This document shows, in pieces, positions 17,270-26,560 of a stretch of DNA of 44,078 bases. A program made the translations under genes and the position numbers. The stretch spans positions 1 through 44,078 of the forward strand of contig JAAXHD010000135.1 of assembly GCA_012271015.1 (NCBI GenBank), in the 5' to 3' direction. The DNA is from Candidatus Poribacteria bacterium (GTDB lineage: Bacteria; Poribacteria; WGA-4E; WGA-3G). Below the pieces are notes generated by a model. It was not told the DNA's origin, did not search any database, and was given only the letters and a program-made list of their open reading frames with translations. Every line of letters begins with the position of its first letter. Position 1 is the stretch's first letter.

Positions 17270-17383
17270 ATAGTTATTCATTGACCAGAAAAAACTGGTA
17301 AACTGAAAACTCAGTGGGTTCCGTCTGAGTGGTATTAGAAATAAAAATAGGACGGCATTTGGAGAGATTTTGGCGGGGCGAAT

Positions 17384-17503
17384 TTGGAAGAGACAACTGC
17401 AAAGAGAAAAAATAAAACATCTGAGAATGTCCTTATCGCGATTAAAAAGGGACAGCCAGATCAGGCTATAACATTAGACCTCTTAGAAGGGAAACTTCGA
17501 TGA
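17384..17503 (+). CDS. possible 39-residue leader ORF coupled to the dehydratase gene
   Basis: A frame starting at TTG 17384 (GGGG upstream) encodes a basic then aliphatic peptide ending PDQAITLDLLEGKLR. Its TGA overlaps the ATG of the next gene as ATGA, the usual layout for translational coupling. It lies between the promoter at 17240 and the dehydratase. There is no homology I can name, and the TTG start is weakly supported. It could also be a remnant of a longer gene. Confidence 0.35.
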   Translation: MEETTAKRKNKTSENVLIAIKKGQPDQAITLDLLEGKLR

Positions 17504-18534
17504 AAATATTGGTCACGGGGGGTGCCGGATTTATCGGTACCAACTTCATCCGATACTGGCTGCAACACAATTCAGACGATGTTATCGTCAATTTCGACCT
17601 GCTGACGTACGCTGGAAATCTCTCCAATCTGACGGACATAGCGGCGGACTACCCCAAGCGATACAAATTTGCACAGGGCGATATTCTGAACGTTACTCTT
17701 GTGGAAAGCGTTCTGAAGAAAGAACGCCCAGACGTAATCGTCAATTTCGCTGCGGAATCCCACAACAGTCGTGCAATTCTGCATCCGCGGCGGTTTTTTG
17801 AAACGAACGTCATCGGAACGCAGGTGTTACTGGATGCATCTCGGAAATATGAGGTGCAGCGATTTCATCACATCTCTACATGTGAGGTATATGGTGAACT
17901 GCCTTTAGATTCACCGAACAGGTTCAGTGAAAACGCACCGTATCGCCCGCAGACACCCTACAACGCTTCTAAAGCGGCTGCGGATCATCTCGTGAACGCC
18001 TACTTCCATAGTTTCGGTATGCCGATAACGATTTCCAATTGTGCTAACAACTACGGTCCCTATCAGCATCCTGAGAAACTCATTCCGCTCTTTACAACAA
18101 ATGCAATCCAAAACATACCCTTAACGCTCTACCGAAGCAGTCATAACCGAAGGGAATGGTTGCACGTTGAGGACCATTGCAGGGCAATCGCGGCAGTTCT
18201 TGAGCACGGCAAAATCGGCGAGACTTACAACGTTGGGAGTGGTGTTGAGAAAAGTATTGAAGAGATGAGCAACTTCATATTGGATATTCTTAGTAAACCG
18301 CAACATCTGAAAACGTATGTTCCTGACCGACCCGGGCACGATTGTCGTTATCTCTTGGATTCGAGCAAGATCGCTCGTGATGTAGGTTGGAAACCGGTTA
18401 TTGCATTTGAAGATGGGATGCGCGAGACAATCCAGTGGTACATCGAGAATCGGAAATGGTGGCAGGCCATTCAACAAAAGGCAGATACTGAAGCAGTGCA
18501 AGAGGACAAATGGGAAACGTTCTCAGAGAGGTAA
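17500..18534 (+). CDS. extended SDR, dTDP-glucose 4,6-dehydratase-like
   Basis: A 344-residue NDP-sugar epimerase/dehydratase. The NAD motif GGAGFIG is at residues 7-13, the family segment FAAESHNSRAI follows, and catalytic Tyr154 and Lys158 are in YNASK. NNYGPYQHPEKLIPL and RREWLHVEDH strongly recall RfbB/RmlB. The dehydratase-defining Asp-Glu pair (STDEVYG) reads STCEVYG here, with Cys128 replacing the Asp that protonates the 4-keto/6-hydroxyl step, and HVDRSI is NSRAI. It may be a diverged dehydratase or use another chemistry. TTAGAAGGGAAAC precedes the ATG. It heads an operon with a PhyH-family enzyme and an MDR protein. Confidence 0.85.
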   Translation: MKILVTGGAGFIGTNFIRYWLQHNSDDVIVNFDLLTYAGNLSNLTDIAADYPKRYKFAQGDILNVTLVESVLKKERPDVIVNFAAESHNSRAILHPRRFFETNVIGTQVLLDASRKYEVQRFHHISTCEVYGELPLDSPNRFSENAPYRPQTPYNASKAAADHLVNAYFHSFGMPITISNCANNYGPYQHPEKLIPLFTTNAIQNIPLTLYRSSHNRREWLHVEDHCRAIAAVLEHGKIGETYNVGSGVEKSIEEMSNFILDILSKPQHLKTYVPDRPGHDCRYLLDSSKIARDVGWKPVIAFEDGMRETIQWYIENRKWWQAIQQKADTEAVQEDKWETFSER

Positions 18535-18538
18535 CACT

Positions 18539-19507
18539 ATGCAACTCACAACGGAACAACTAACAGCATGGAAACGTGATGGAATCATCGTGGTGCCCAA
18601 TGTGTTTTCACAAGAAGCAATTGCACCCGCGTTAGAAGAGATGGAGCACAATGCTTACGATGGCTTGACTTACGCTGAATATCGAGCGAAATGGGATCCA
18701 CAACCAGACGCGTTGAAAACTGCCTATGAGAAGAACAGCGATATGCAACTGCTTGCGGGTCCGTTCGGTAAAGCAGTGCATTTTCCGACAGGCTTGGCAG
18801 CGATGGATAAGCTCATCGAAAACGAGACGTATCTCACAATCGCACAGCAATTGTTAGGCACGGAAGAAATTCGGCTCGGTTATGGACAAATCTTCCTTCG
18901 AGAGGGGTTAACCGATAGCCGTCATAGCGAACACCCGTGGCAGGGGTATCATATTGACAATGCGACGAATTCCGCCTTGCCACCGCATCCGGATTGGCAA
19001 CGCTATGGGTATATTTTGTCCGCTATTTTCCTGCATGACATCGAATTGGACGGTGCGCCGATGCTCGTCTGCCCAGGTTCACAGGACCGACTGGATAAAA
19101 TTTGGGCGAAGCATCCGGGGAGAGCGGGTGGAATGGGTATTCCTGACCTACGTGAATTTAAAGGGGAACTTGCAGATCCGGTTCCGCTTACGGCGAAAGC
19201 GGGAAGTGTGGCATTCCGCTCCAGTTATTTGGTTCACGCAGCACAGCCGTTTCAGAACAAGAGCAGACAGCGTGGGTGGATGGGATATCACTTCCATCGC
19301 GCCGATAATGCCGATTGGTGCAAAACGACGCGCCCCGTGCCGGGCTGGGGTAGTCCACAGTATATGAAGTTTGTCGCGCAAACAACCCCCGCTGTGCGAC
19401 GCGTTTTGGGTTGGCCCGCTCCGGGTGATGGATACTATACACCGGAAGCCCTCGCACGCCTTGAACAAGCATATCCAGGAATTGATCTGGAACCTTACAG
19501 AAAATAG
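18539..19507 (+). CDS. phytanoyl-CoA dioxygenase (PhyH) family protein
   Basis: A 322-residue Fe(II)/2-oxoglutarate-dependent oxygenase of the PhyH family. The facial triad is suggested by YHIDNATNS (His-x-Asp) and a distal His in SYLVHAAQPF, with a following Arg-rich segment (KSRQRGWMGYHF) that may bind 2-oxoglutarate. The substrate is unknown; bacterial members hydroxylate varied small molecules. ATG 18539 has GAGAGG upstream, and a frame reaching 18401 overlaps the preceding gene and is rejected. It is four nt downstream of the dehydratase stop and 18 nt upstream of the MDR gene, so the three are one operon. Confidence 0.88.
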   Translation: MQLTTEQLTAWKRDGIIVVPNVFSQEAIAPALEEMEHNAYDGLTYAEYRAKWDPQPDALKTAYEKNSDMQLLAGPFGKAVHFPTGLAAMDKLIENETYLTIAQQLLGTEEIRLGYGQIFLREGLTDSRHSEHPWQGYHIDNATNSALPPHPDWQRYGYILSAIFLHDIELDGAPMLVCPGSQDRLDKIWAKHPGRAGGMGIPDLREFKGELADPVPLTAKAGSVAFRSSYLVHAAQPFQNKSRQRGWMGYHFHRADNADWCKTTRPVPGWGSPQYMKFVAQTTPAVRRVLGWPAPGDGYYTPEALARLEQAYPGIDLEPYRK

Positions 19508-19525
19508 AATCAGGAAGGACTATTC

Positions 19526-20575
19526 ATGAGTGAAACGAGAAAAGTTTTGATGATGAATGAGGCAGGACGTATCTGGACAGAAGAACAGGAGACACCTGCT
19601 CCGAAACAGGGGCAACTCCTGATTGAAGTTCACGCTTCAATGGTGAGTCCCGGCACGGAACTTGGGGGTGTCAAACGGCGACGTGAGAATCCGGGTTCCA
19701 AAGCCCGGCAACGTCCGTTCGGTTATACGAACGCCGGGGTGGTCATCGGTAAAGAAGGCGATTGCGACGAATTTGAGATTGGTGACAGGGTGGCGGGTAT
19801 GGGTGGTGGATATGCGCTTCACGCCACATACGCCTGTGTCCCGCATAACCTGTGCGCGAAGGTCCCAGATAACGTTAGTGCTGAAGAAGCGGCATCCATT
19901 CATCTCGCTGCAACCGCACTCCACGCCGTACAACGCGGGCGCGTCCGTATCGGCGAGAATATCGTCGTTGCTGGATTGGGCATTGTTGGACAGTTTGCCT
20001 GCCAGATAGCCAGAGTCGCGGGTGCCTATGTTATTGGGTTGGATAGGTTGTCGCTACGGATAGGTATTGCGGAAGCCGCAGGGATACACCGTGCGATAAA
20101 TGTCTCGGACACAGATCCGATTCCAATTGCGAGTGAATTTACGAAGGGTTACGGTATGGATTGTGGAATTATCGCCTTCGGTGGCGATGCGACGAGCGCG
20201 TTTCAACAGATCCGTGCGATGCTGAAAACCGCCCCGGATACCCATAAAGTTGGACGGATTGTCATCGTCGGTGGTGCGAATATTACGCACGGTTTTGCAG
20301 CAGGGCTTGGCAACGTTGATGTTATTAGTGCCGCTCGCACTGGACCCGGTTACCACGACGAGGATTATGAACACGGCGCGGATTACCCACCCGTGTTTGT
20401 CCCTTGGCCCACACAACGCAATTTGGAATTATCACTCCGGCTGATGTCGGAGGGCAAAGTCCAGGTGAGACCGCTGATTACAGATATTATTCCGATTGAT
20501 CAAGCACCTGAAGGGTGTGAGAAATTGATCCAAACCCCGAATGAGGCGTTGGGAATCGTTTACTCAATGCAATAA
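19526..20575 (+). CDS. MDR-family dehydrogenase lacking the zinc cysteine cluster
   Basis: A 349-residue medium-chain dehydrogenase/reductase. It has a GroES-like N-terminal part (VSPGTELGGVKRR, GYTNAGVV, GDRVAGMGGGYALHA) and a Rossmann domain (VVAGLGIVGQFACQIARVAGA). It has neither the structural four-Cys lobe nor an obvious catalytic Cys, unlike the MDR gene at 8624-9640, so it is probably zinc-independent, as in BchC-like and threonine-DH-like proteins. AGGAAGGAC precedes ATG 19526. It closes the operon with the dehydratase-like and PhyH genes, suggesting modification of one sugar or lipid substrate. Confidence 0.85.
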   Translation: MSETRKVLMMNEAGRIWTEEQETPAPKQGQLLIEVHASMVSPGTELGGVKRRRENPGSKARQRPFGYTNAGVVIGKEGDCDEFEIGDRVAGMGGGYALHATYACVPHNLCAKVPDNVSAEEAASIHLAATALHAVQRGRVRIGENIVVAGLGIVGQFACQIARVAGAYVIGLDRLSLRIGIAEAAGIHRAINVSDTDPIPIASEFTKGYGMDCGIIAFGGDATSAFQQIRAMLKTAPDTHKVGRIVIVGGANITHGFAAGLGNVDVISAARTGPGYHDEDYEHGADYPPVFVPWPTQRNLELSLRLMSEGKVQVRPLITDIIPIDQAPEGCEKLIQTPNEALGIVYSMQ

Positions 20576-20660
20576 TAGTTATCGGTTGTCAGTAGTCAGC
20601 AGTTAGCAAGTAGCAATCGGCAATCAGGGGTCAGCGATTAGCAACACCGTTGCAGGTGGA
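20576..20660. repeat. degenerate low-complexity CAG/TCAG-type repeat
   Basis: The start of this gap is made of degenerate gtcagtagtcagcagttagcaag-type units. A shorter related stretch (caccggtcagcgatcag) is at 40435-40450. No gene is present. Confidence 0.45.
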
Positions 20661-20768
20661 TAGTTTGTAGGAACGAGTTGTGCTCGCGATTCTTCATTTG
20701 ATCCAAAACGCCAAGCCCGTAATGTAATGGAGGGCGACTCGAAAGCGAAAAGCGTCACAGTCCAAATA

Positions 20769-20800
20769 GGCTTCATTTCTCCGCAAGGTATAATTAAAAA
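20769..20800 (+). repeat. dispersed repeat with TATAAT ending at a start codon, short copy D
   Basis: Only the 3' part is conserved: TTCATTTCTCCGCAAGG followed by TATAATTAAAAA. TATAAT is at 20789-20794, six nt before ATG 20801, with no Shine-Dalgarno. The hairpin block of copies A-C is absent or unrecognisable. Confidence 0.7.
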
Positions 20801-22054
20801 ATGGAAATTAGAGCGGCTCGCGAATCAGAATTAGAACAGGTCGTTGAACTTTGCTGTCTGGCGTTTAATCCCGATGGACATGAACGCTATTGGCAGTATG
20901 TGCGCGGTGACAGCAGTTACAGACTTCCGCAAACTCGGGTTGTCGTGGTGAACGACACGGTTATTTCGACCTTGCGCGTTTGGGAGCGGCGGATACGGGT
21001 CGGGACATCCTTCGTGACGATGGGTGGCATTGGTGGTGTTGGCACACATCCGAAGTATCGCGGGGTTGGATACGCATCTGCCCTTATGCGGGATACAATT
21101 GACTATCTGCGGATGACGGGATGTGACATCGGTGCTCTGTTTACTATCATTCCCGCGGCTTTTTATCGCCGTTTGGGATGGACCCCCTTACCGCTGCACG
21201 GCTTCAATGTGGCGTGCGAGTCGACAACACGTGCGGTAGATTCGTCGGAGTGGCAATTAACCGATTTTAACTTAGAAACGGATTTGAACGCAGTCGCGGC
21301 ACTGTACGATCTTGCCAATGCTCAACAGAGCGGTACTATTGCTCGGACGCGCGCGTATTGGGATATGGCACCCTGCCGCATCCGCGATGTCCTTCCAACC
21401 GTTGTCGCACGCCAAGACGGACGCATCGGCGGGTATCTCAACTATGGGATGCATGATTCGGGGAAACACCCCAGCAAAAACACCCCTCCTACAAAAACTG
21501 CGGAGGTGCGTGAGGTAGGATACATCCCTGATAATCCAGAAGTCTTGGAGGCACTTGTATCCCACTTTCTGAAAGTCTGTGAAGCACAAGAGGTTGAGAA
21601 GATAGAAGGGACATTCTCACCTCAGCACCCATTTGTAGACCGACTCACAGCAGGAGGCAATGATGGATTGACTCCGACAACTGACATGAAGATGATGCTC
21701 TACGCCGTGAACCTACCTGTGTTTTTGCGTCGCCTTGTCGTCGGGTGGGAATCGCGAATTACGGATGCTGAAGAAACGTTTCCACCGTTCACCGTCCAAT
21801 TGCCGGCTCTCAACAATCAGCAAGTAGCCCTACGCCACAATGCCGATGGCACGCTGCAAATCGTTCCTGAAGATACCGATACTGTTAAGTTGGGAGTAGA
21901 TTTAACTGAAGCGGATTTCTGGCAACTTTTGTTTGGTGAAATAGGGTGGGATCAGGTAAGTTCCGAGGCTTCGGTCTCTCCTGAAATTTCGACGTTTTTA
22001 GGCACGTTGTTTCCTAAACGCGATGTCATCTTCTGGTCTCCGGATCGATATTAA
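20801..22054 (+). CDS. GNAT acetyltransferase, Eis-like
   Basis: A 417-residue protein. The N-terminal GNAT domain carries the acetyl-CoA loop (GIGGVGTHPKYRGVGYASALM) and AAFYRRLGW. A second GNAT-like and a C-terminal sterol-carrier-like part follow, as in Eis proteins (~400 aa), which acetylate amines. Residues ~225-240 (SGKHPSKNTPPTKTAE) are encoded by a GGGGAAACACCCC-type stretch resembling intergenic repeat sequence near 40450-40500, so a short in-frame repeat insertion is likely. The start is fixed by repeat copy D, with no ribosome site. Substrate unknown. Confidence 0.85.
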   Translation: MEIRAARESELEQVVELCCLAFNPDGHERYWQYVRGDSSYRLPQTRVVVVNDTVISTLRVWERRIRVGTSFVTMGGIGGVGTHPKYRGVGYASALMRDTIDYLRMTGCDIGALFTIIPAAFYRRLGWTPLPLHGFNVACESTTRAVDSSEWQLTDFNLETDLNAVAALYDLANAQQSGTIARTRAYWDMAPCRIRDVLPTVVARQDGRIGGYLNYGMHDSGKHPSKNTPPTKTAEVREVGYIPDNPEVLEALVSHFLKVCEAQEVEKIEGTFSPQHPFVDRLTAGGNDGLTPTTDMKMMLYAVNLPVFLRRLVVGWESRITDAEETFPPFTVQLPALNNQQVALRHNADGTLQIVPEDTDTVKLGVDLTEADFWQLLFGEIGWDQVSSEASVSPEISTFLGTLFPKRDVIFWSPDRY

Positions 22055-22078
22055 AGTAAATGGGAAGGTATAGGTAAA

Positions 22079-22984
22079 ATGAACTCGGAATCTCGGAAGC
22101 AAGGCACCCAGACCAGCGCGTTCGGAACATCTGGAAGAGTCAATCACGATGCCAGTGCGTTTTATGGGAGCAAACTCTACGCTGATCAGGATCCTCCAGA
22201 ACCCGATACATGGATAGAAAACCCGATCCCTGCCGAAAATCTCAACCAACTCTATTGTGCATCAAGCGCAAACATGTCCGCTATTCCCGATGATAGTGTT
22301 CATCTGATGGTTACATCTCCTCCGTACAATGCGAAAAAGGAGTATGACGAGAATTTGTCGCTCGCCGAATATAGAGAACTCCTCTATGCTGTTTTGGCTG
22401 AGACGTATAAAAAATTGGTTACTGGTGGCAGGGCGTGCATTAACATCGCCAACTTAGGACGGAAACCCTATATCCCATTGCATAGTTACATTATAGAAGA
22501 CATGTTAGCGATCGGTTACTATATGCGGGGTGAGATTATTTGGGACAAGGCTTCGAGTGCTGGATCTTCAACGGCGTGGGGAAGTTGGCAATCAGCGGCG
22601 AACCCTGTGCTGAGAGATGTTCATGAATATATCCTCGTCTTTTCAAAAGGCTCATTTTCTCGCAAACGCAACGGGAAAGAGAATTCGATTCGCAAAGAGG
22701 ATTTTTTAACATGGACAAAAAGTGTCTGGACGTTTCCTTCCGTCTCGGCGAAACGCATCGGACATCCCGCCCCTTTTCCTGAGGAGTTGCCGCATCGGTT
22801 AATTCAACTCTATACCTTCGTCGGTGATGTCGTCCTGGACCCGTTCTGTGGAAGCGGCACCACGTGCCTGAGTGCCTTGAAATCGGGGAGACACTATATT
22901 GGGTACGACATTGAGGAAAAATACGTTGAGTTGGCAGAGGATCGCATCAGACAATATTCCGATCAAAAACGGTTGTCAATATAA
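22079..22984 (+). CDS. orphan site-specific DNA methyltransferase, beta-type
   Basis: A 301-residue amino-methyltransferase. The catalytic motif TSPPYN lies near residue 80 and the AdoMet motif DPFCGSGTT near residue 260, giving the catalytic-first order of beta-class enzymes. SPPY favours N4-cytosine methylation, but N6-adenine cannot be excluded. The fold core GRACINIANLGRKPY and WDKASSAGSSTAWGSW are intact. GGAAGG precedes the ATG. No restriction endonuclease gene is adjacent: the neighbours are an acetyltransferase and a fucosidase. It may be a solitary regulatory or epigenetic methylase, or a remnant of a restriction system. Confidence 0.88.
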   Translation: MNSESRKQGTQTSAFGTSGRVNHDASAFYGSKLYADQDPPEPDTWIENPIPAENLNQLYCASSANMSAIPDDSVHLMVTSPPYNAKKEYDENLSLAEYRELLYAVLAETYKKLVTGGRACINIANLGRKPYIPLHSYIIEDMLAIGYYMRGEIIWDKASSAGSSTAWGSWQSAANPVLRDVHEYILVFSKGSFSRKRNGKENSIRKEDFLTWTKSVWTFPSVSAKRIGHPAPFPEELPHRLIQLYTFVGDVVLDPFCGSGTTCLSALKSGRHYIGYDIEEKYVELAEDRIRQYSDQKRLSI

Positions 22985-22990
22985 GTAGAC

Positions 22991-25306
22991 TTAACTCGAA
23001 ACGAATAGTGTATACGTTTTTCCTACTTCTGTTCCAAACGTGACCATCGAGTCCAATTGTTCCGTTTTAATCGGCACGCCATCACATGTCACCGAAACGG
23101 TTGCGGCTGTTCGGGCAGTGCAGTCTTCTCCCAATGTGGAGTGAAGGTGTGCCTCGGTAAGTTGTCCATTTTCCCATGCCATTGCCACTTCAAATCCGCC
23201 GCGGGCGCGCAATCCGCTGACGTTTCCTGTGCCCCACGCCTTTGGAAGTGCCGGCAATAGATGAATCTCACCGGCGTGGCTCTGAAGCAACATCTCTGCG
23301 ACGCCGGAAGTGCCCCCGAAATTTCCATCAATCTGGAAAGGCGGATGCGTATCAAATAGGTTCGTTAGGGTGCATGTCGCCAAGAGTGCTTGGAGATGCG
23401 TGTATGCTTCCTCGGCATCCTCAAGCCGTGCCCAGAAGTTGACGAGCCATGCGCGGCTCCAACCTGTGTGTCCGCCACCGTGTGCCAAACGGTATTCTAA
23501 TGATTTTTTTGCCGCGGCTGCTAACTCCGGTGTCCCGCGCAGCGTTATCTGGCAACTTGGGTGGAGAGCATACATGTGCGACATATGCCGGTGTCCTGGT
23601 TCCGGTTCGTCGTAGTCGAAGACCCATTCCTGCAGCCGTCCTGTTTTTTCACTAATCTGGAGCGGCGCGAGTCGTTCCAGGGCGGAAACCAATTCAGCAC
23701 GGAATTCGGCATCCTCTTCGAGAACATCGATACAGGCGATACAGTTGGTAAAGAGTTCATGAATAATTTCCAGGTCCATCGTTGCCGCGTAGGTAAAAAG
23801 GGAACGTGTGCCATCGGGCTTTAGGAAGCTATTTTCGGGTGAGTGTGACGGATTCGTGACGAGTTTACCAGCAAAAGGCGTGCCCTCGGGTGCCTCAACA
23901 AGAAAATCCAGTATGAAACGGGCGGCACCTTTCATGAGTGGATAGCCCTGTCCTATGAGAAAATCTTTATCGCCACCGAAAAGATAGTGTTCCCAAACAT
24001 GTTCACACAGCCACGCGGCACCTACGGGCCAGATACCCCAGATGCCATCAGCGGGTGTTGTGAAACCCCATACGTCAGAAAGATGGTGGACAACCCAACC
24101 ATCCGCACCGTAATGACATTCCGCTGTGCGACCCCCCGGTCCAACAAGTGTATCCATATAATTGAATAAGGGGATATGGCACTCCGCAAGGTTGCAGATT
24201 TCGGGTACCCAATAGTTCATCTGGAGGTTGATATTGGTATGGAAATCGCTATTCCAAGGAGCGTTCATGTGCTCATTCCAGATGCCTTGCAGATTTGCGG
24301 GCAAGCACCCTGGTCTCGAACTTCCCATCATCAAATAGCGTCCATATTGGAAGTAAAGCACGGCAAGATCCGGGTCCGATGCACCTGCCTTTACAGTTTC
24401 CAAGCGTTCGTCAGTAGGGAGACTCGCAGCGTCGGTAGTGCCGAGATCCAGATGCACTCGTCGAAAGAGGTCCTGATGGTCGGAAATGTGATCTGCTCGA
24501 ACTGTCGTATAAGATTTTGTGTCAATATCAGTAAGATGACCCTCGCAAAGCGCGTGTGGACTCCCACTCACATCGTTCTGATTGATGTAACTTGTCGCAG
24601 CAGCGAGAAGCAGCGTCACGGCATTTGCGTCGCGCACAGCAAGCTGGTTGTTGACTGACTGTATCTTCCCGCCCTCAATGTGCGCCTGTAGATATACCGA
24701 AAAGCGCATTCCATCATTGCCACATTGCCCATCCAATGTAAGGATATTAGCGGCGATCGCTTCAACAGTCGCATCTTGTTCCCGGGTTATTGCAATATTG
24801 AAAGCGAGTTGACCTGCCGTGTCAGATTCAATTCTCAGGACAATGAGGTCGTCTACCGCTGTCGCAAAAACTTCTCTGGTAAAATTAGCATCTCCGCAGC
24901 AATAGGTTGTTTTTGCGATACCTGTGTCCAAATTTAACTCTCGGTGATACTCAGTAGGATTACCATCATGTGAGAACTCAAGGAACAGATCGCCCAAGGA
25001 TTGATAGGACTTGATACGTTCTGGGATGCCAAGCATCGTTTCACCAGCGAGTTGAGTGGCGTCTTCGTTTTTGTCGTCAAATAGCAACTGCTGCACCTTC
25101 GGGAGTGCTTCCAAACCCTTTGGATTATTGGTATCGCGGGGACCACCGTCCCAAAGGCTTTCTTCGTTGAGTTGAATGCGCTCTCGCTCCACACCGCCGA
25201 ACACCATAGCACCAAGCCGTCCGTTTCCAATAGGTAGGGCGTCTGTCCATGCCTCTGCTGGTTTCTGATACCATAAAATAAGATTATTTGTGTCTGTGTT
25301 TGTCAT
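22991..25306 (-). CDS. glycoside hydrolase family 95, alpha-L-fucosidase-like
   Basis: A 771-residue GH95 protein, convergent with the methyltransferase gene (six nt apart). The N-terminal beta-domain starts [21 protein letters not shown]. In the (alpha/alpha)6 barrel the expected active-site residues are present: [11 protein letters not shown] (~355-360, the two Asn that activate water), LQEW with the acid Glu near 559, and IDGNFGG with Asp near 660. Family members remove alpha-1,2-L-fucose or L-galactose by inversion. No signal peptide is seen, so it may act in the cytosol on imported oligosaccharides. A sulfatase lies ~1.2 kb further upstream, but no SusC/SusD pair or transporter adjoins it. 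Confidence 0.94.
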   Translation of the reverse strand: MTNTDTNNLILWYQKPAEAWTDALPIGNGRLGAMVFGGVERERIQLNEESLWDGGPRDTNNPKGLEALPKVQQLLFDDKNEDATQLAGETMLGIPERIKSYQSLGDLFLEFSHDGNPTEYHRELNLDTGIAKTTYCCGDANFTREVFATAVDDLIVLRIESDTAGQLAFNIAITREQDATVEAIAANILTLDGQCGNDGMRFSVYLQAHIEGGKIQSVNNQLAVRDANAVTLLLAAATSYINQNDVSGSPHALCEGHLTDIDTKSYTTVRADHISDHQDLFRRVHLDLGTTDAASLPTDERLETVKAGASDPDLAVLYFQYGRYLMMGSSRPGCLPANLQGIWNEHMNAPWNSDFHTNINLQMNYWVPEICNLAECHIPLFNYMDTLVGPGGRTAECHYGADGWVVHHLSDVWGFTTPADGIWGIWPVGAAWLCEHVWEHYLFGGDKDFLIGQGYPLMKGAARFILDFLVEAPEGTPFAGKLVTNPSHSPENSFLKPDGTRSLFTYAATMDLEIIHELFTNCIACIDVLEEDAEFRAELVSALERLAPLQISEKTGRLQEWVFDYDEPEPGHRHMSHMYALHPSCQITLRGTPELAAAAKKSLEYRLAHGGGHTGWSRAWLVNFWARLEDAEEAYTHLQALLATCTLTNLFDTHPPFQIDGNFGGTSGVAEMLLQSHAGEIHLLPALPKAWGTGNVSGLRARGGFEVAMAWENGQLTEAHLHSTLGEDCTARTAATVSVTCDGVPIKTEQLDSMVTFGTEVGKTYTLFVSS

Positions 25307-25348
25307 CGGCTGTCCATAATTCTTTGAAACTCACGTATTGAACGACGA

Positions 25349-26319
25349 TTACCATGACCATCCCCTTCGTTCTCGGTGACGGCATAGGACCTTTACTGCT
25401 TCATGTGCTTTCTTCTCAGCCGCGATATGTTAAGGTGTGTGATCTTTATCATCTTCAGCGTTAGCATCCGCGCCGCTTTCTAACAATATCAACGCCGTTT
25501 CGTACGCATTGTGCTGCGCTGCAACGTGCAAAGGTGTATCGCCATTTTTGTCTTTCGCGTTGATATCCGCAGCATTTTTTATCAGCATTGTCGCTACCTC
25601 AGAAGTGTCATCTTCCGCCGAAATGTGTAGTGGGGTACAGCCATTTTTGTCTTTCGCGTTGACATTTGCGCCATTCTCCAGCAATACTACCGCTGTTCTA
25701 TATGCATTACGCCACGCTGCCCAGTGCAGGAGCGTATAACTATATTTATTTCTCGGATTGACACCGATCTGGTCTTCTAACGAGATCCCTTCTGCTTCAT
25801 AAACATTGCGCCACGCTGCCCAGTGTAAAGGTGTGTCCCCATCTGCATTCTGTGCGTTGACATCTGCGCCATTTTCTAACAATATCGTTGCTGTTTCATG
25901 CCCATTATTCCACGCTGCCCAATGTAAAGGAGTAAAGTCCTTGTCGTTCTTTGCGTTGACATCTGCGCCATTTTCCAGCAGTATTACTGCCGCCTCACAA
26001 GCGTTGTGCCATGCCGCCCAGTGCAGGGACGGATAACCATATTTGTCTGTTGCGTTGACATCTGCGCCATTTTCTAACAATACTGCTACTGCTCTGTAAG
26101 CGTTGTCCCGCGCCGCGTCAGGGAAGTATAGCCGAGTTGTTCCGTCGGATTGAGCGGACGCGCAACATGTTTAGGTGCTGATGAATCCACTGTTTCTCCT
26201 GCATCTGTTCCTAAGGTAACTTCAATGACATCATTGCGATCTCTCGTACGCGAATCAGTGGTCGCGTCAAGAACATTCTCAGACTCTGACATATCAGGTA
26301 AATTTTGTTTGTGAAACAA
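25349..26319 (-). pseudogene. decayed ankyrin-repeat protein gene (frameshift plus nonsense)
   Basis: TTG 26319 has a very strong AGGAGGG seven nt upstream and opens a 67-residue linker ending PTEQLGYTSL. There the ankyrin frame is lost: about four bases seem missing near 26110-26122 where CACTGGGC would be expected. Ankyrin repeats resume in another frame (ARDNAYRAVAVLLENGAD) and run for ~7 repeats (HWAAW, LLENGADVNA). After DKDHTP the codon TTA has become TAA (25430-25432), yet HIAAEKKAHEAVKVL still follows in frame before a stop at 25349. Ankyrin proteins bind other proteins, and some symbiont ones reach host cells. This copy is probably non-functional. Confidence 0.8.
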
Positions 26320-26560
26320 AACAGAACCCTCCTTTTTTATTCAGCTTTTAATTTTACCTCGTGGATGAATATCGGTTGCTTGTATCTTGACATTTTTTGT
26401 TTTTGAACCATGCTCTATTTCGTTTCGTGTTAGGTTCTCGAAAAGTGTAACATATATGGACCTAATGGTTCAGCAGATTTGAAATTTGTATATTCTCAAG
26501 AACGATTGAAAATTGGGATAAGAAAAACAACATAATAGAACAGCATATTCGAGGCTGCGT

